Part shown: in pieces, positions 45,263 to 54,226 of the stretch
Numbering within the stretch: position 1 is the stretch's first letter
Layout of the letters: each line of letters begins with the position of its first letter
Origin: G963674665 sp964609625
GTDB lineage: Bacteria; Desulfobacterota; Desulfovibrionia; Desulfovibrionales; Desulfovibrionaceae
Assembly (NCBI GenBank): GCA_964609625.1
Contig: CAZSRS010000015.1
Coordinates: 26,196-90,195, forward strand
Direction of reading: 5' to 3'
DNA: 64,000 bases
The notes under the pieces: generated by a model
Database searches by the model: none
What the model was told of the DNA's origin: nothing
The model's input: only the letters and a program-made list of their open reading frames with translations
Position numbers and translations under genes: made by a program

Positions 45263-47737
45263 TCAATAGAGATTCTTGAGCAATTCTTCGCTGGTGGCCG
45301 CCCCGCGATTGATCTTGCTGGAGACGTTTACCGCGGACGAGGCTTGTCCACTGTCAGGGGCGCTGGTGGCCATCGGGTCGCCAAAGACATTGCGATCAGC
45401 GTCACCGGTCCAGTATTGGGATTGTTTCTCGGCCATCCTGAGTTCAGGCGGAGGCGTGAAATCCTCGATGGGATAGTTCGGCTCCACTGCAAGCCGGTAG
45501 GAAAGCCAGATGGGAAGAGCCGCTCGGGAGCCGGCCTCGGACCGCCCCATGGGCGTAAGCTGGTCAAAACCCACGTAAACGCCACTGAGGAGATAGGGGC
45601 TGAATCCGATGAACCAGGCATCGATCTCTTCGTTGGTGGTGCCGGTCTTTCCCGCCACGGGCCGCTGCAAGACCTTGGCGCGCACGCCTGTTCCGCGCTG
45701 CACGGCCTGCTGCAGAATCCTGGCGATCTTGAAGGCGGTTCCCGCGGAAATGGCCGGGACAGGTTCGGGTGCGGAGCGGAACACTTCCTCACCCCAGGCG
45801 CGCTTGATGGAGAGCACGAACCGCGGCTTGATGTAGGAGCCGTCTCTGGCAAAGGCGGAATAGGCCTGGACGAGATTGATGGGTCTCAAGGCCTGGGCCC
45901 CCAGGCTGATGGGGAGATACGGTGGGAACTCGCCCTCAAGACCGAGGTCCCTGGAGCGCTTGATGACGTTCTTGATGCCCAGGTGAGCGGCGATGCGCAC
46001 AGTAACCACGTTTTTTGATTTCACCAGGGCGTTTTCCACAGTCGTTGGACCGCTGAAACTGCTTCCGTAGTTCTTGGGTGACCAGTTGCCGAAGGAAATG
46101 GGACTGTCGTAAACCACGGACGAGGGAGTGTAACCGCTGTCCAAGGCCAGGGAAAAAACAATGGGCTTGAAGGAAGAGCCTGGCTGGCGTCTGGCTTGGG
46201 TGGCGCGGTTGAATTGGCTGTCCCTGAAGTCGAATCCCCCGACCAGGGCCAGGACCTTGCCGTTGCGCGGGTCCATGGAAACAAGGCAACCCTGGACCTT
46301 GGGCCACTGCTCCAGGTTGAGTACGAGGCGTTTTGCGGCCTTGGTCTTGGGCGTGTCATACTTCAAGCGCAGGGGGTCCTTCTCAACGGTGGTCCAGACA
46401 ACGTCGCCAGGATCCAGGATGTTCTGCGAAGAGGTATGGCGGGTCCAACTCATGCTCTGGGCCGTGATCCAGGCTTCCCGGCTTCCGACAAGCGCCAGGG
46501 CGCCTTCTTTTTGCACTTCGAGCACCAGGGCCTGAACCCACTCCCCGGCGCGCAGTGTTTCCGACTGGGGTGCGGAGGCCTGCAGGAAATCAGCATACTC
46601 TGCCGGAATCAGCGAGAGGTCCGCGCCACGCCATCCTCTGCGTTTCGTGGAGGCCAACAGTCCTTCCCGAAGCGCATTTTCGCCGGCTTCCTGATGATCG
46701 AGATCGACAGCGGTATAGACGTGGAGCCCGGATTCATAGACAGCATCCTCGCCGTAGCGATCGAGCACAATGCCCTGACGTCGCATGTTCGCTTCGTCGA
46801 GATAATCGATGAGCCAGCGCCGCACTTCTTCGAGATAATAGGCCCCGAGCTTCCAGGTGGGTTCGGGCATGGTTTTATAGACCAATTCCTCGGACAGGGC
46901 CGCGTCGTGCTCTTCCCGGGTGATCCAATTTTTCTGGAGCATCTGCCGGAGCACGTAGTGCTGCCGGTTTTTGGCCATCTCTGGGTGATGAAAGGGGTTG
47001 AAGGTGCTGGGTGCCTTGGGCAAACCGGCCAAGATCGCGGCTTCGGCCAAGGTGATGTCTCCAACGTGCTTGCCGAAATAGGTCCTGGCCGCGGCTTCCA
47101 CGCCGTAGGCGCCGGCTCCGAAAAAGACCTGGTTCAGATAAATGGTGAAGATTTCATCCTTGGTGAGGAAGTTTTCGAGTTGATAGGAGAGGATCGCTTC
47201 CTTGAGCTTACGTTCGTATTTTTTTTCGGTGCTCAGGAGCAGTTGTTTGATGATCTGCTGCGTGATGGTGCTACCGCCCTGCACGATCTCCCCGCTCCTG
47301 AGGTTCATGATGAAGGCACGGGCAATGGCGGTGAGATCAAGGCCTTCGTGCTCGTAGAAGGAACTGTCCTCGGAAGCGAGAAAGGCTTTTCTGAGATGAT
47401 CGGGCACTTCGTCGATCTGCACCAGGAAGCGTTTTTCCCGGTAGAGATAGCCAAGGACCTGGCCGTCGTTGGCATAGACAGTGGTCACCAGGCTGGGATT
47501 GTAATCCTTGATCTGGGTTATGCTGGGCAGCTCCCGCGAGGCGTAGGCGTAAAGGCCGACAAAGCCGATGGCCGCGGCAGTGAACAGCGAGAACAGCAAC
47601 GCGAGAAAGACATTGACGAAATAGAAATATTTCATGGCTGCCGGCGTCTTGGACTTCGGTATCGGCACAATTCGCAGGCTTGGCCCCTTGTCCGAGATAC
47701 CAAGCATGCGCTCCCCATTAGTACTGTGCTGCGCCAT
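45263..47737 (-). CDS. mrcA: Penicillin-binding protein 1A (bifunctional)
   Basis: An 824-aa class A PBP from ATG 47737 (GGGGAGGAATTC upstream). After a cytoplasmic tail of about 40 residues and one membrane helix (VNVFLALLFSLFTAAAIGFV) it has the glycosyltransferase motifs EDSSFYEHEG, GGSTITQQIIKQ and RKLKEAILSYQLE, then an OB-like insertion, then the transpeptidase with SSFKP, KSKN and KTGTT. It polymerises and crosslinks peptidoglycan on the inner membrane. The LpoA-like lipoprotein gene converges on it. Confidence 0.93.
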   Translation of the reverse strand: MAQHSTNGERMLGISDKGPSLRIVPIPKSKTPAAMKYFYFVNVFLALLFSLFTAAAIGFVGLYAYASRELPSITQIKDYNPSLVTTVYANDGQVLGYLYREKRFLVQIDEVPDHLRKAFLASEDSSFYEHEGLDLTAIARAFIMNLRSGEIVQGGSTITQQIIKQLLLSTEKKYERKLKEAILSYQLENFLTKDEIFTIYLNQVFFGAGAYGVEAAARTYFGKHVGDITLAEAAILAGLPKAPSTFNPFHHPEMAKNRQHYVLRQMLQKNWITREEHDAALSEELVYKTMPEPTWKLGAYYLEEVRRWLIDYLDEANMRRQGIVLDRYGEDAVYESGLHVYTAVDLDHQEAGENALREGLLASTKRRGWRGADLSLIPAEYADFLQASAPQSETLRAGEWVQALVLEVQKEGALALVGSREAWITAQSMSWTRHTSSQNILDPGDVVWTTVEKDPLRLKYDTPKTKAAKRLVLNLEQWPKVQGCLVSMDPRNGKVLALVGGFDFRDSQFNRATQARRQPGSSFKPIVFSLALDSGYTPSSVVYDSPISFGNWSPKNYGSSFSGPTTVENALVKSKNVVTVRIAAHLGIKNVIKRSRDLGLEGEFPPYLPISLGAQALRPINLVQAYSAFARDGSYIKPRFVLSIKRAWGEEVFRSAPEPVPAISAGTAFKIARILQQAVQRGTGVRAKVLQRPVAGKTGTTNEEIDAWFIGFSPYLLSGVYVGFDQLTPMGRSEAGSRAALPIWLSYRLAVEPNYPIEDFTPPPELRMAEKQSQYWTGDADRNVFGDPMATSAPDSGQASSAVNVSSKINRGAATSEELLKNLY

Positions 47738-48094
47738 GAATTCCTCCCCACCATGCGGCCGACATGTTCCGGGCAGGGACAACGCGCATGATATTGCTAC
47801 AACAAAAGCCTGGAAGTGGCAATGGCTGTCCAGGGAAAACCATGCAGGGCCAACGGATCTCTTCGGGAAAGACTGGTCGGATCGCTTGCGGTCTCGACAT
47901 GGGCCCCATGTACCCTGGTAATACTCTTATCGACCGGGTTCGAAAGCGCTTATGCCCTCCAAGGAGAAAAAGGCGGGGGCAGGAGGGGATGCAGGGAACA
48001 AGACCCGTGGGGAGGGCCATGGGCCGGCTCTTGCCATGTTTTCGCCAAGCCGCGGTAACCCAAGCACGGGACGTGTTTTGGTCGCGTCCCGGTC
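47738..48094. other. Gap upstream of PBP1A
   Basis: About 357 bases between the PBP1A start and the stop of the repeat protein; it must hold the PBP1A promoter on the minus strand but no convincing pair was found. It contains a hairpin at 48068-48090. Frames in it lack domains. Confidence 0.4.
48068..48090 (-). terminator. Short hairpin after the repeat-protein gene
   Basis: Arms gggacg (48068-48073) and cgtccc (48085-48090) with an 11-base loop, five bases past the stop of the minus-strand gene. No T run. Confidence 0.35.
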
Positions 48095-49480
48095 TCAAGG
48101 GATGTAGCGCTTGTAACGCTCCATCCAGAGTATCTTGCCGTTCAGTGCGTCCAAGGCGATCTTCTGTTCCGTGACGAACTCGCGCAACAGCGTCTTTTTC
48201 CAGGCCAGGTCGTGGCCCAGTACTTCCAGATGCTGCTTCGCGAATGTATCGAAATCCTTCAACCATTGTTCAAACTTGACCTTTTCCAAGGAGCGCATGA
48301 GCATTTCGGCTTTGGCCGAGACGGTGATGGATTTGCGCCCCATATCCAGTCGTTTGCGGATCTCTGGAGCGAGCAAGGCATTCACCAGGGCCTTGTCCAA
48401 CTCTCGTTCAGTGGCCCAGGTTCCATCATCCAGGGCCACGGTATAACTTTTATCGCTCAACCGTGCCTCGAGGCCCTCGATCTCGTCCCTGAGTCCCGCG
48501 ATTTTCTCCTTGAGTGCTGCGGTTGTGAGTGCCCCTCCAGGGAGTTCGAGTGGATAACCATTTTCCTTGATCAGCCTGGCGATTTCCTGCTGCTTGGCTT
48601 GCACGGTGTCCAGGTCCTGCTGAAGGGTCTTTTGGTCGATCCACTGGCGGCTATGCACGGATGTGGTGTCACTCCCACCGCGCAAGATGGTCACCAGACC
48701 ATCCTTGAAGTTTTGCGTGAGGTTTTTCGCCTGCTCCTTGAGCCGCATGATCTGCGCATCGAGCTGATTGCGGGTCGTGGGGCCGAGATGGGGCAACACC
48801 ACCGGATAATCCCCCCTGGTGATCTCGTCCTGCACAGTGGCGATACGCTCCGCAAGGTATGCGGCGTGTTTTTCCAGCTTGTGCCGGTCCACCAAACCAA
48901 AGACCGGATGGTGAACGACGAAAACACCCTGCTCGATTTCGGCTTTCAGTTCCTCGATCCGCTCCTCCTGCGAGGTCACCGCAGCCTGTAAAACGGTGCG
49001 TGAGACCATGCCCAACCCGGGAATGTCGAACTCGCGTTCACCCTTCTCCACGCTTTCCCAGGTTTGCCGCACTTCCTGCCGCAAGGTATCACGACGTTGC
49101 AACAACTGTTCCATGGTCAAGAAACCCTGCCCCGGGACATGGATCATGTCTTCCATGTCCTGGATCAGTTGCCAGCCGGTAAGCACGGCACGATCCATCA
49201 CCTTGAGCGTCGCCTCGTGCTCTTGCCCGAGCATTGCTTCGGCAGCAGTCAGGCTTTCCAGCCGTTTTTCCAGAAAGACCTTGTGGGCATGAAGTGCCTC
49301 TATCTGCAATCCAGCCTGGCGTTCGAGATCCCGCAGGGCCTGCTTGCAGACCTCCTGCTCGTCCTTGTATGGTTGCAGGATGTCTGCAGCACTGACGGCA
49401 AGGCTTTGGGAAGCGAACGAAAGAATGACGCAGGTGAGCAGGAAAAGCAGCAGTTGATGAGCCCCTGTCGTTCGTGACAT
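48095..49480 (-). CDS. Secreted protein with about seven ~38-residue repeats
   Basis: A 461-aa protein, not recognised. From ATG 49480 (GGAGGGGGG upstream) it has a signal peptide (LLLFLLTCVILSFASQSLA). Residues about 35-110 are helical. Then a repeat of hydrophobic-x-hydrophobic-Pro-x-x-Gly-x-hydrophobic-Thr/Ser, followed by a charged helix, recurs near residues 113, 151, 187, 225, 264, 309 and 346 (period mostly 36-39), for example IHVPGQGFLTMEQLL and FDIPGLGMVSRTVLQ. A helical C domain follows. Likely an elongated periplasmic or surface coiled-coil protein. Transcribed toward the PBP1A start region but from its own unit. Confidence 0.75.
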   Translation of the reverse strand: MSRTTGAHQLLLFLLTCVILSFASQSLAVSAADILQPYKDEQEVCKQALRDLERQAGLQIEALHAHKVFLEKRLESLTAAEAMLGQEHEATLKVMDRAVLTGWQLIQDMEDMIHVPGQGFLTMEQLLQRRDTLRQEVRQTWESVEKGEREFDIPGLGMVSRTVLQAAVTSQEERIEELKAEIEQGVFVVHHPVFGLVDRHKLEKHAAYLAERIATVQDEITRGDYPVVLPHLGPTTRNQLDAQIMRLKEQAKNLTQNFKDGLVTILRGGSDTTSVHSRQWIDQKTLQQDLDTVQAKQQEIARLIKENGYPLELPGGALTTAALKEKIAGLRDEIEGLEARLSDKSYTVALDDGTWATERELDKALVNALLAPEIRKRLDMGRKSITVSAKAEMLMRSLEKVKFEQWLKDFDTFAKQHLEVLGHDLAWKKTLLREFVTEQKIALDALNGKILWMERYKRYIP

Positions 49481-49608
49481 GCCCCCCTCCATGAGAGTCA
49501 ACGGTTGACGATTGGCTATGATCTGGTAGTGATAACGATATAATACTACTGCATTATGCACAATATACAAAATGCCGGTTTGTAGCTTTCGGTGCCTTGG
49601 CGAAAATT

Positions 49609-49995
49609 ATGCATTATTTAAAATTCATACAGAACATATTTTTTCAGATGACGGTAGTCATAATTATTCTGTCGCCCGAGCTGGGGCTCTGCGAGGATTT
49701 CCCCCCATTCAGGCCGTTTCGCGGGTATTCGACCCCTGATTTGCCCCCCTTCTCACGTCTCCCCCCCAAGGAGGAGCGTCCGTTTTCCGACATCCCCGGC
49801 TTCGAGCCTTCACCAGTTCCAGACCTGAACATCCGGTTCAAGGATTACGATGATCGATACGACACATTCGGACCGCCCCAGGTCACCCTGCCTCCATATG
49901 CCGAGCCGGAGTATCTGCCCTTTGGCGACATGCGCCCCATCGAGCAACCGCCCCTCGACGAGGAGGTCTTGCCGCCCTTCCGCCCCATGCGTTGA
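49609..49995 (+). CDS. Small exported Pro/Phe-rich protein
   Basis: About 128 aa from ATG 49609. A hydrophobic N-terminal segment (FIQNIFFQMTVVIIILSP) ends near LGLC, where Cys could be lipidated. The mature part is almost all Pro, Phe, Asp, Glu and Arg with recurring PPFxP and FRP units (DFPPFRPFRG, LPPFRPM), and is probably disordered. No ribosome site is clear. Divergent from the repeat protein with a short gap. Function unknown. Confidence 0.6.
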   Translation: MHYLKFIQNIFFQMTVVIIILSPELGLCEDFPPFRPFRGYSTPDLPPFSRLPPKEERPFSDIPGFEPSPVPDLNIRFKDYDDRYDTFGPPQVTLPPYAEPEYLPFGDMRPIEQPPLDEEVLPPFRPMR

Positions 49996-50195
49996 CACGT
50001 TGACACGCTGGCCCGACCACGCGGAAAGGACGGGAAAATGTTCCTGATCAGGGCGCGATTCCGAGAACCACGCTGACAGGCTGGATTTTCAGCGATTGTT
50101 TTTCCTTGCAGCCCCTTGCCAGATGTGAGGGAACAGCTTATGTAGTTTGATGCAAGGCTGGGATTGACCGCCCATGCCTTCTGCTCTTTGAAGAT

Positions 50196-50551
50196 GGGGG
50201 CGCACTGGTTTCGACGGGGATGATGAAACCAAGGTTGCAGGCCGAGGCGCCGCTGGCCTCGTAAAAAGCGGCAAACTCATAATCGCCAACAACGATTACG
50301 ACTACGCACTGGCTGCTTAATCAAGCGGCCGAGTCGCAGGGCCGACGCCTGATGAGCCCATGTGACTTCAAATCATCAGGCTGGCGACTGGCGTTCGCCT
50401 GCCGCGCCGATCGTGAGACTCCAGGTTTGGCTTGTTGTATGACGCCCGGACAGGGGCTAATCGTGCAACGAGAATTGTACCTGTCCTAAGCCTGTAGACG
50501 CCTTGCGCGGAGCATTCTCGGACGGGGGTTCGATTCCCCCCGCCTCCACCA
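50196..50551 (+). ncRNA. ssrA: tmRNA (transfer-messenger RNA)
   Basis: A 356-base RNA that rescues stalled ribosomes with SmpB. The 5' end gggggcg pairs with cgcctcc at the 3' end (one G-U), followed by an encoded ACCA. The 5' region has the conserved cactggtttcgacggggatg. The tag frame from GCC 50285 to TAA 50320 encodes ANNDYDYALAA. The 3' tRNA-like part includes ggttcgattcc. The tag and layout fit Desulfovibrionales. The 3' end serves as the attachment site of the downstream integrase. Confidence 0.95.
50520..50551 (+). other. Attachment site of the integrative element (ssrA 3' end)
   Basis: The tRNA-like 3' end of ssrA directly precedes the integrase gene. Tyrosine integrases commonly target such ends and restore the gene. 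The exact core and the second copy cannot be seen in the window, since the element runs past position 64000. Confidence 0.6.
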
Positions 50552-50774
50552 GAACCTTTTTTCAGGATGTCCCATATCGCACACAAGACCCCGAAAAAGA
50601 TGATAAAACACGGGACTGACTGTGCGAAGACGTCCCATGAAATGCGTTGACATCCATCTCGTAATGGTACAACTAGCGGCACAACCACCCAGGTTGTGCC
50701 GCTTTTGTTTGCAAGTTGTACCACCGGCCACAGCCTGGCGAAATACCACGACAAACAACGAGGTCGCGTGTGCC

Positions 50775-51953
50775 ATGGCCCTTACCGACGCCCTGATCAG
50801 AGCCGCCAAGCCCAAGGAAAAGCTCTACCTGCTCCATGACGATCGCGGCCTGTCCCTGGAAGTGACGCCCCAGGGGGCCAAGCGGTGGCGCTTCCGGTTC
50901 CAGCTCAATGGAAAACGCAACCGTCTCTCCCTGGGCCTGTACCCCGAAGTCTCGTTGAAGGATGCGCGCCTGGAGCGCGATGCCATGCGCATTCAACTCG
51001 CCAAGGGCATGGACCCTGCCGAGGAGCGCCGCGCCAAACGGGAGCAGGTCCAGGAGTGCAACACCTTTGAGACCATTGCCCGCGAATGGCTGGGCAAGTT
51101 CTCCGCCAGCTGGACCCCAGGGCATACAACAACGGTGTTGGCCCGGCTGGAGAACAACGTCTTCCCCTTCATCGGCAAGACCCCCATCAACGCCATCACC
51201 GCCCCTGTCATGCTGCAAACCGTGCAACGCATCGAGAACCGCGGGGCCATCGAAACCGCGCATCGTGTGCGCCAAATCTGCTCCCAGGTGTTTCGATACG
51301 CCGTCACCATCGGCAAGGCGGAACGCGACCCGGCAGCCGATGTCCGTGGCGCGTTGCCCCCGGTGACGGTCAAGCATCATCCCACCATTACCGATCCCAA
51401 GGGAGTGCGGGAACTGCTCCTGGCCATTCACAGCTTTCGGGGTTCCTTTCCCGTCAGCTGCGCGTTGCGCTTTGCCCCATACGTCTTCGTCCGCCCTGGC
51501 GAACTCCGGCATGCCGAATGGACGGAGCTCAACCTTGATGCCGCGGAATGGCGCATCCCGGCCGAGAAAATGAAGATGCGGGCGCAGCACGTTGTGCCAC
51601 TTTCGAGCCAGGCCGTGGCCATCCTTGCCGACCTGCATCAGTTCACCGGGAGGGGGCAATATGTCTTCCCCAGCGTGCGTACCCACGCCCGCCCCATGTC
51701 TGAAAACACCATCAACGCCGCACTGCGCAGGCTGGGATACGCCAGGGATGAGATGACGGGCCACGGCTTCCGCTCAATGGCCTCCACTCTGCTCAATGAA
51801 CACGGCTGGAACCGGGACGCCATCGAACGCCAATTGGCTCATGTCGAAAGCAACAGCGTACGGGCTGCCTACAACTATGCAGAAATGCTTCCCGAAAGGA
51901 GGAAGATGATGCAGTGGTGGGCGGATTACCTCGACAGCCTGCGGGGCGAATAA
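50775..51953 (+). CDS. int: Tyrosine integrase with DUF4102-type arm domain
   Basis: A 392-aa P4-like integrase. The N-terminal arm-binding domain (KPKEKLYLLHDDRGLSLEV and GLYPEVSLKDARLERDAMR) precedes the SAM-like domain and catalytic core: VRPGELRHAEW (first Arg), HGFRSMASTLL (His-x-x-Arg), and the nucleophile Tyr in VRAAYNYAE. ATG 50775 was chosen; 50 further in-frame codons upstream lack homology. Reads away from ssrA, marking the element's left end. Confidence 0.93.
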   Translation: MALTDALIRAAKPKEKLYLLHDDRGLSLEVTPQGAKRWRFRFQLNGKRNRLSLGLYPEVSLKDARLERDAMRIQLAKGMDPAEERRAKREQVQECNTFETIAREWLGKFSASWTPGHTTTVLARLENNVFPFIGKTPINAITAPVMLQTVQRIENRGAIETAHRVRQICSQVFRYAVTIGKAERDPAADVRGALPPVTVKHHPTITDPKGVRELLLAIHSFRGSFPVSCALRFAPYVFVRPGELRHAEWTELNLDAAEWRIPAEKMKMRAQHVVPLSSQAVAILADLHQFTGRGQYVFPSVRTHARPMSENTINAALRRLGYARDEMTGHGFRSMASTLLNEHGWNRDAIERQLAHVESNSVRAAYNYAEMLPERRKMMQWWADYLDSLRGE

Positions 51954-51972
51954 TCCTAAAACGGAAAGCACC

Positions 51973-52686
51973 ATGAAATTCTTTGTGAAAGAGCAGTTCT
52001 ACAAGAAATCATTCATCCTCGTCTCTCTTCTGGGAATACTACTGGTCGTATCGACTATGATCGACCTGATTTCCATTTATCGGATCATTCCACAAACAAG
52101 CTTTCATAACATGATCTTTCAACTTGGATCGCTCCTGTTTGTAATCTCCATCCTGCTGGCGCTTTATGCGAAAGTCAAAAAGAAAATCCTCTATGCCACG
52201 GCAGTCGAGGAAGGTGAAAAACGCCTCAAAGATAAAGAACTCGAATATCTTCAATCCCAATACGACAAGGCCTTTCAGAACGCTGACGACAATGATGACT
52301 GCCGACAGCACATTGAACGCGCGATTTCGCCGCTACTTCAGGAAAATGAGCAGTTGAAGAAACGGCTCAACGCGCTTGAGAACTGCAGCGAAGCGCGGCC
52401 GACGAATTGGGAAATCACGCTCACCCCGTTGTGCATGTTTTATCGGAGTGTGCTGGACAATTTGCTCGAGCATATCATCGACCGACAGCAGATCAGCCGC
52501 TTCAAGGCAACCAAAGATGATTTTGCTGAAGTCGTTAAAACGCGCTTCAATCCTGGAGAGGAACCGCTGGGCAAGGCCATCGATTTGGCCTGGAAACAAT
52601 GGCCTGAATCGCTCAAGTACGATCGAGGCAGGAATCCCTCCAAGGAAGAGAAGAAAGCCTTTCGAGCCAAGTTCGGCAGCCAATAG
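51973..52686 (+). CDS. Cargo: two-helix membrane protein with coiled coil
   Basis: A 237-aa protein with two membrane segments near residues 13-35 and 48-68, then a charged coiled coil (about 70-135), then a soluble C-terminal domain ending EEKKAFRAKFGSQ. No known motif. GGAAAGCACC precedes ATG 51973. It lies 19 bases after the integrase and 15 before the HEPN gene, so it may form a two-gene unit with it. Function unknown; defence accessory is one possibility. Confidence 0.65.
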   Translation: MKFFVKEQFYKKSFILVSLLGILLVVSTMIDLISIYRIIPQTSFHNMIFQLGSLLFVISILLALYAKVKKKILYATAVEEGEKRLKDKELEYLQSQYDKAFQNADDNDDCRQHIERAISPLLQENEQLKKRLNALENCSEARPTNWEITLTPLCMFYRSVLDNLLEHIIDRQQISRFKATKDDFAEVVKTRFNPGEEPLGKAIDLAWKQWPESLKYDRGRNPSKEEKKAFRAKFGSQ

Positions 52687-52701
52687 GCACTATTTCGAAG
52701 C

Positions 52702-53646
52702 ATGAAACATTATAATACTCGTGTTAAATATATGAAGCGCAAACGACTAGAAATAACATTGGAAACAGACTCTTTATTTGGTGGACTTGCTGGAGCTTCT
52801 TTAGAGTTGGAATCTGCGGAGATTACTCCGGGGCTAACCCTTCGTCAGACATATGCTCATATTTTTGGTCCACTTATGGCTGCCTTTAGACGGCCATCAA
52901 CCACTGACTCATACCATCCAGGTCCTTGGGTAAGCGTTGGAACAGGTCCAGCCTGGGATATAGAAATTGAAATTGCACTGGATAGATCTGCGCAACTAAC
53001 CGAGTTCGATCGTTTAAAAAAAATATGGTTTGCGACTGCTCTTATACGTCTACGAACTGGAATTCCGATCCGCTTACCAATCATTTCCCCCATAGCGTTT
53101 CACGAAGTTGCCTTTGTGCAACAAGAACCACTTTTCCTTATAGCTGAAACACAGTCTACTCAACTTCGTCAAAGACGAATACATAGTACTTCAATCTCGG
53201 TTCAAGACATAGAATGGATAAAGCAATACTTCGTTTCTGGGGCCGCTCTGATGAGCAATGAGTATTTCGGAGCTGCATTTATGATGTTAGATGAGTCTGT
53301 TTGGGTATCAAAACCTCGAGCTGGAATTTTGCTAGCTTGGGGTGCCATAGAATGTGCCCTTCGACCTGGAAGGAGAGATACAGGTAATCGGTTGGCTCGA
53401 ATAATTGCATCACTCCTTGAGTCTCAAAGGCCCGACCGTACTAGGTTATTTCAAAAGGTAAAGCAGCTGTATGATACTCGGGGGAAAATCATTCACGCAG
53501 GCGTTGAACCAGATATCAATAGTTATTTTGAGACATTTGAGTTAGCTCAACGAGTTTTCATTTCCTGTTTCGAGTCGACATTATTACCCGAGGCGGATGA
53601 TTTAGAGAGAGAATGGAAAGCTGGAGAAGCAGGTCTTCGGAGCTAG
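52702..53646 (+). CDS. Cargo: probable HEPN-domain protein (Rx4H motif)
   Basis: A 314-aa protein. Residues about 180-295 look like a helical HEPN bundle, with LAWGAIECAL and YDTRGKIIHAG, in which R260 and H265 form an R-x4-H motif typical of HEPN RNases (ApeA-like). The N-terminal half (about 1-150) is beta-rich with no known domain. Clearly AT-richer than its neighbours, indicating separate acquisition. The start at 52702 lacks a good ribosome site; ATG 52732 is the alternative. Could cleave RNA in an abortive defence. Confidence 0.65.
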   Translation: MKHYNTRVKYMKRKRLEITLETDSLFGGLAGASLELESAEITPGLTLRQTYAHIFGPLMAAFRRPSTTDSYHPGPWVSVGTGPAWDIEIEIALDRSAQLTEFDRLKKIWFATALIRLRTGIPIRLPIISPIAFHEVAFVQQEPLFLIAETQSTQLRQRRIHSTSISVQDIEWIKQYFVSGAALMSNEYFGAAFMMLDESVWVSKPRAGILLAWGAIECALRPGRRDTGNRLARIIASLLESQRPDRTRLFQKVKQLYDTRGKIIHAGVEPDINSYFETFELAQRVFISCFESTLLPEADDLEREWKAGEAGLRS

Positions 53647-53668
53647 CGATACTAACTGCTGAATTCCT

Positions 53669-53806
53669 ATGACTATGCGCAACTTCCTCTAAGAGCTGCG
53701 TAGCAGCGGAGTCGTGACCGGCTGCCCTCCCCCGCTCAGCAACCGCGACAAAGAGGCCTTTGCCAATCAGTTCGACATCTTCCTGACCAGGCACGCCAAT
53801 CAATAG
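53669..53806 (+). pseudogene. Broken small frame between cargo and alpA
   Basis: Reads MTMRNFL, a TAA at 53690, then ELRSSGVVTG to HANQ and stop at 53806, all in one frame. Only this stop interrupts a 46-codon frame with protein-like composition (SNRDKEAFANQFDIFL). Could be a decayed small gene, or two unrelated short frames. Unknown family. Confidence 0.3.
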
Positions 53807-53990
53807 GCGCACCCATCATAAGCTCGGAAATCTCGATTGCTCCCCTTCTCCGAACGGAAGTCAGAATTTCCAACATTTTTAGCTTCACGATTTCAACCTG
53901 TTGAGGTTTCCGAGATTATTTCCCCCCCTTCTTTCGTCGCGATGAAACACCATAGACTTTCTCCACACGGCAAAAAAGGAGATAACATCT
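53807..53990. promoter_or_regulatory. Leader region of alpA
   Basis: Together with the broken frame, it makes up the 344-base gap between the HEPN gene and alpA. It ends in AAAGGAG, the ribosome site of alpA. AT-rich near 53870-53920; no clear -35/-10 pair. Confidence 0.3.
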
Positions 53991-54200
53991 ATGGACAAAT
54001 CAACACGCACCGCACCTGAACTCCCCACCACGGGCTTTATACGCCTGAAGGACGTGCAGCGCTTTATCCCTGTCTCCACCTCGACCTGGTGGAAAGGCGT
54101 CAAGGAAGGCATATACCCCCAGCCCGTCAAACTCAGCCCGCGCACCACGGCCTGGAAAGCGGAGGACATCAGGGCGCTCATTGATCAACTGTCCGCCTAG
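53991..54200 (+). CDS. alpA: AlpA-family DNA-binding regulator
   Basis: A 69-aa helix-turn-helix protein of the AlpA/MerR-like fold: IRLKDVQRFIPVSTSTWWKG is the helix-turn-helix and GIYPQPVKLSPRTTAWKAEDI the wing. Such proteins regulate integrase or excision in P4-like and IME elements. AAAGGAG lies nine bases upstream. It is followed 26 bases later by the replication gene. Confidence 0.88.
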   Translation: MDKSTRTAPELPTTGFIRLKDVQRFIPVSTSTWWKGVKEGIYPQPVKLSPRTTAWKAEDIRALIDQLSA

Positions 54201-54226
54201 GATCAGTCTTGAAGGACCATCCTGGG

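Noticed and set aside
46196..47791. 531-codon plus-strand frame opposite PBP1A
   Set aside because: PBP1A has all catalytic motifs; the opposite frame has none.
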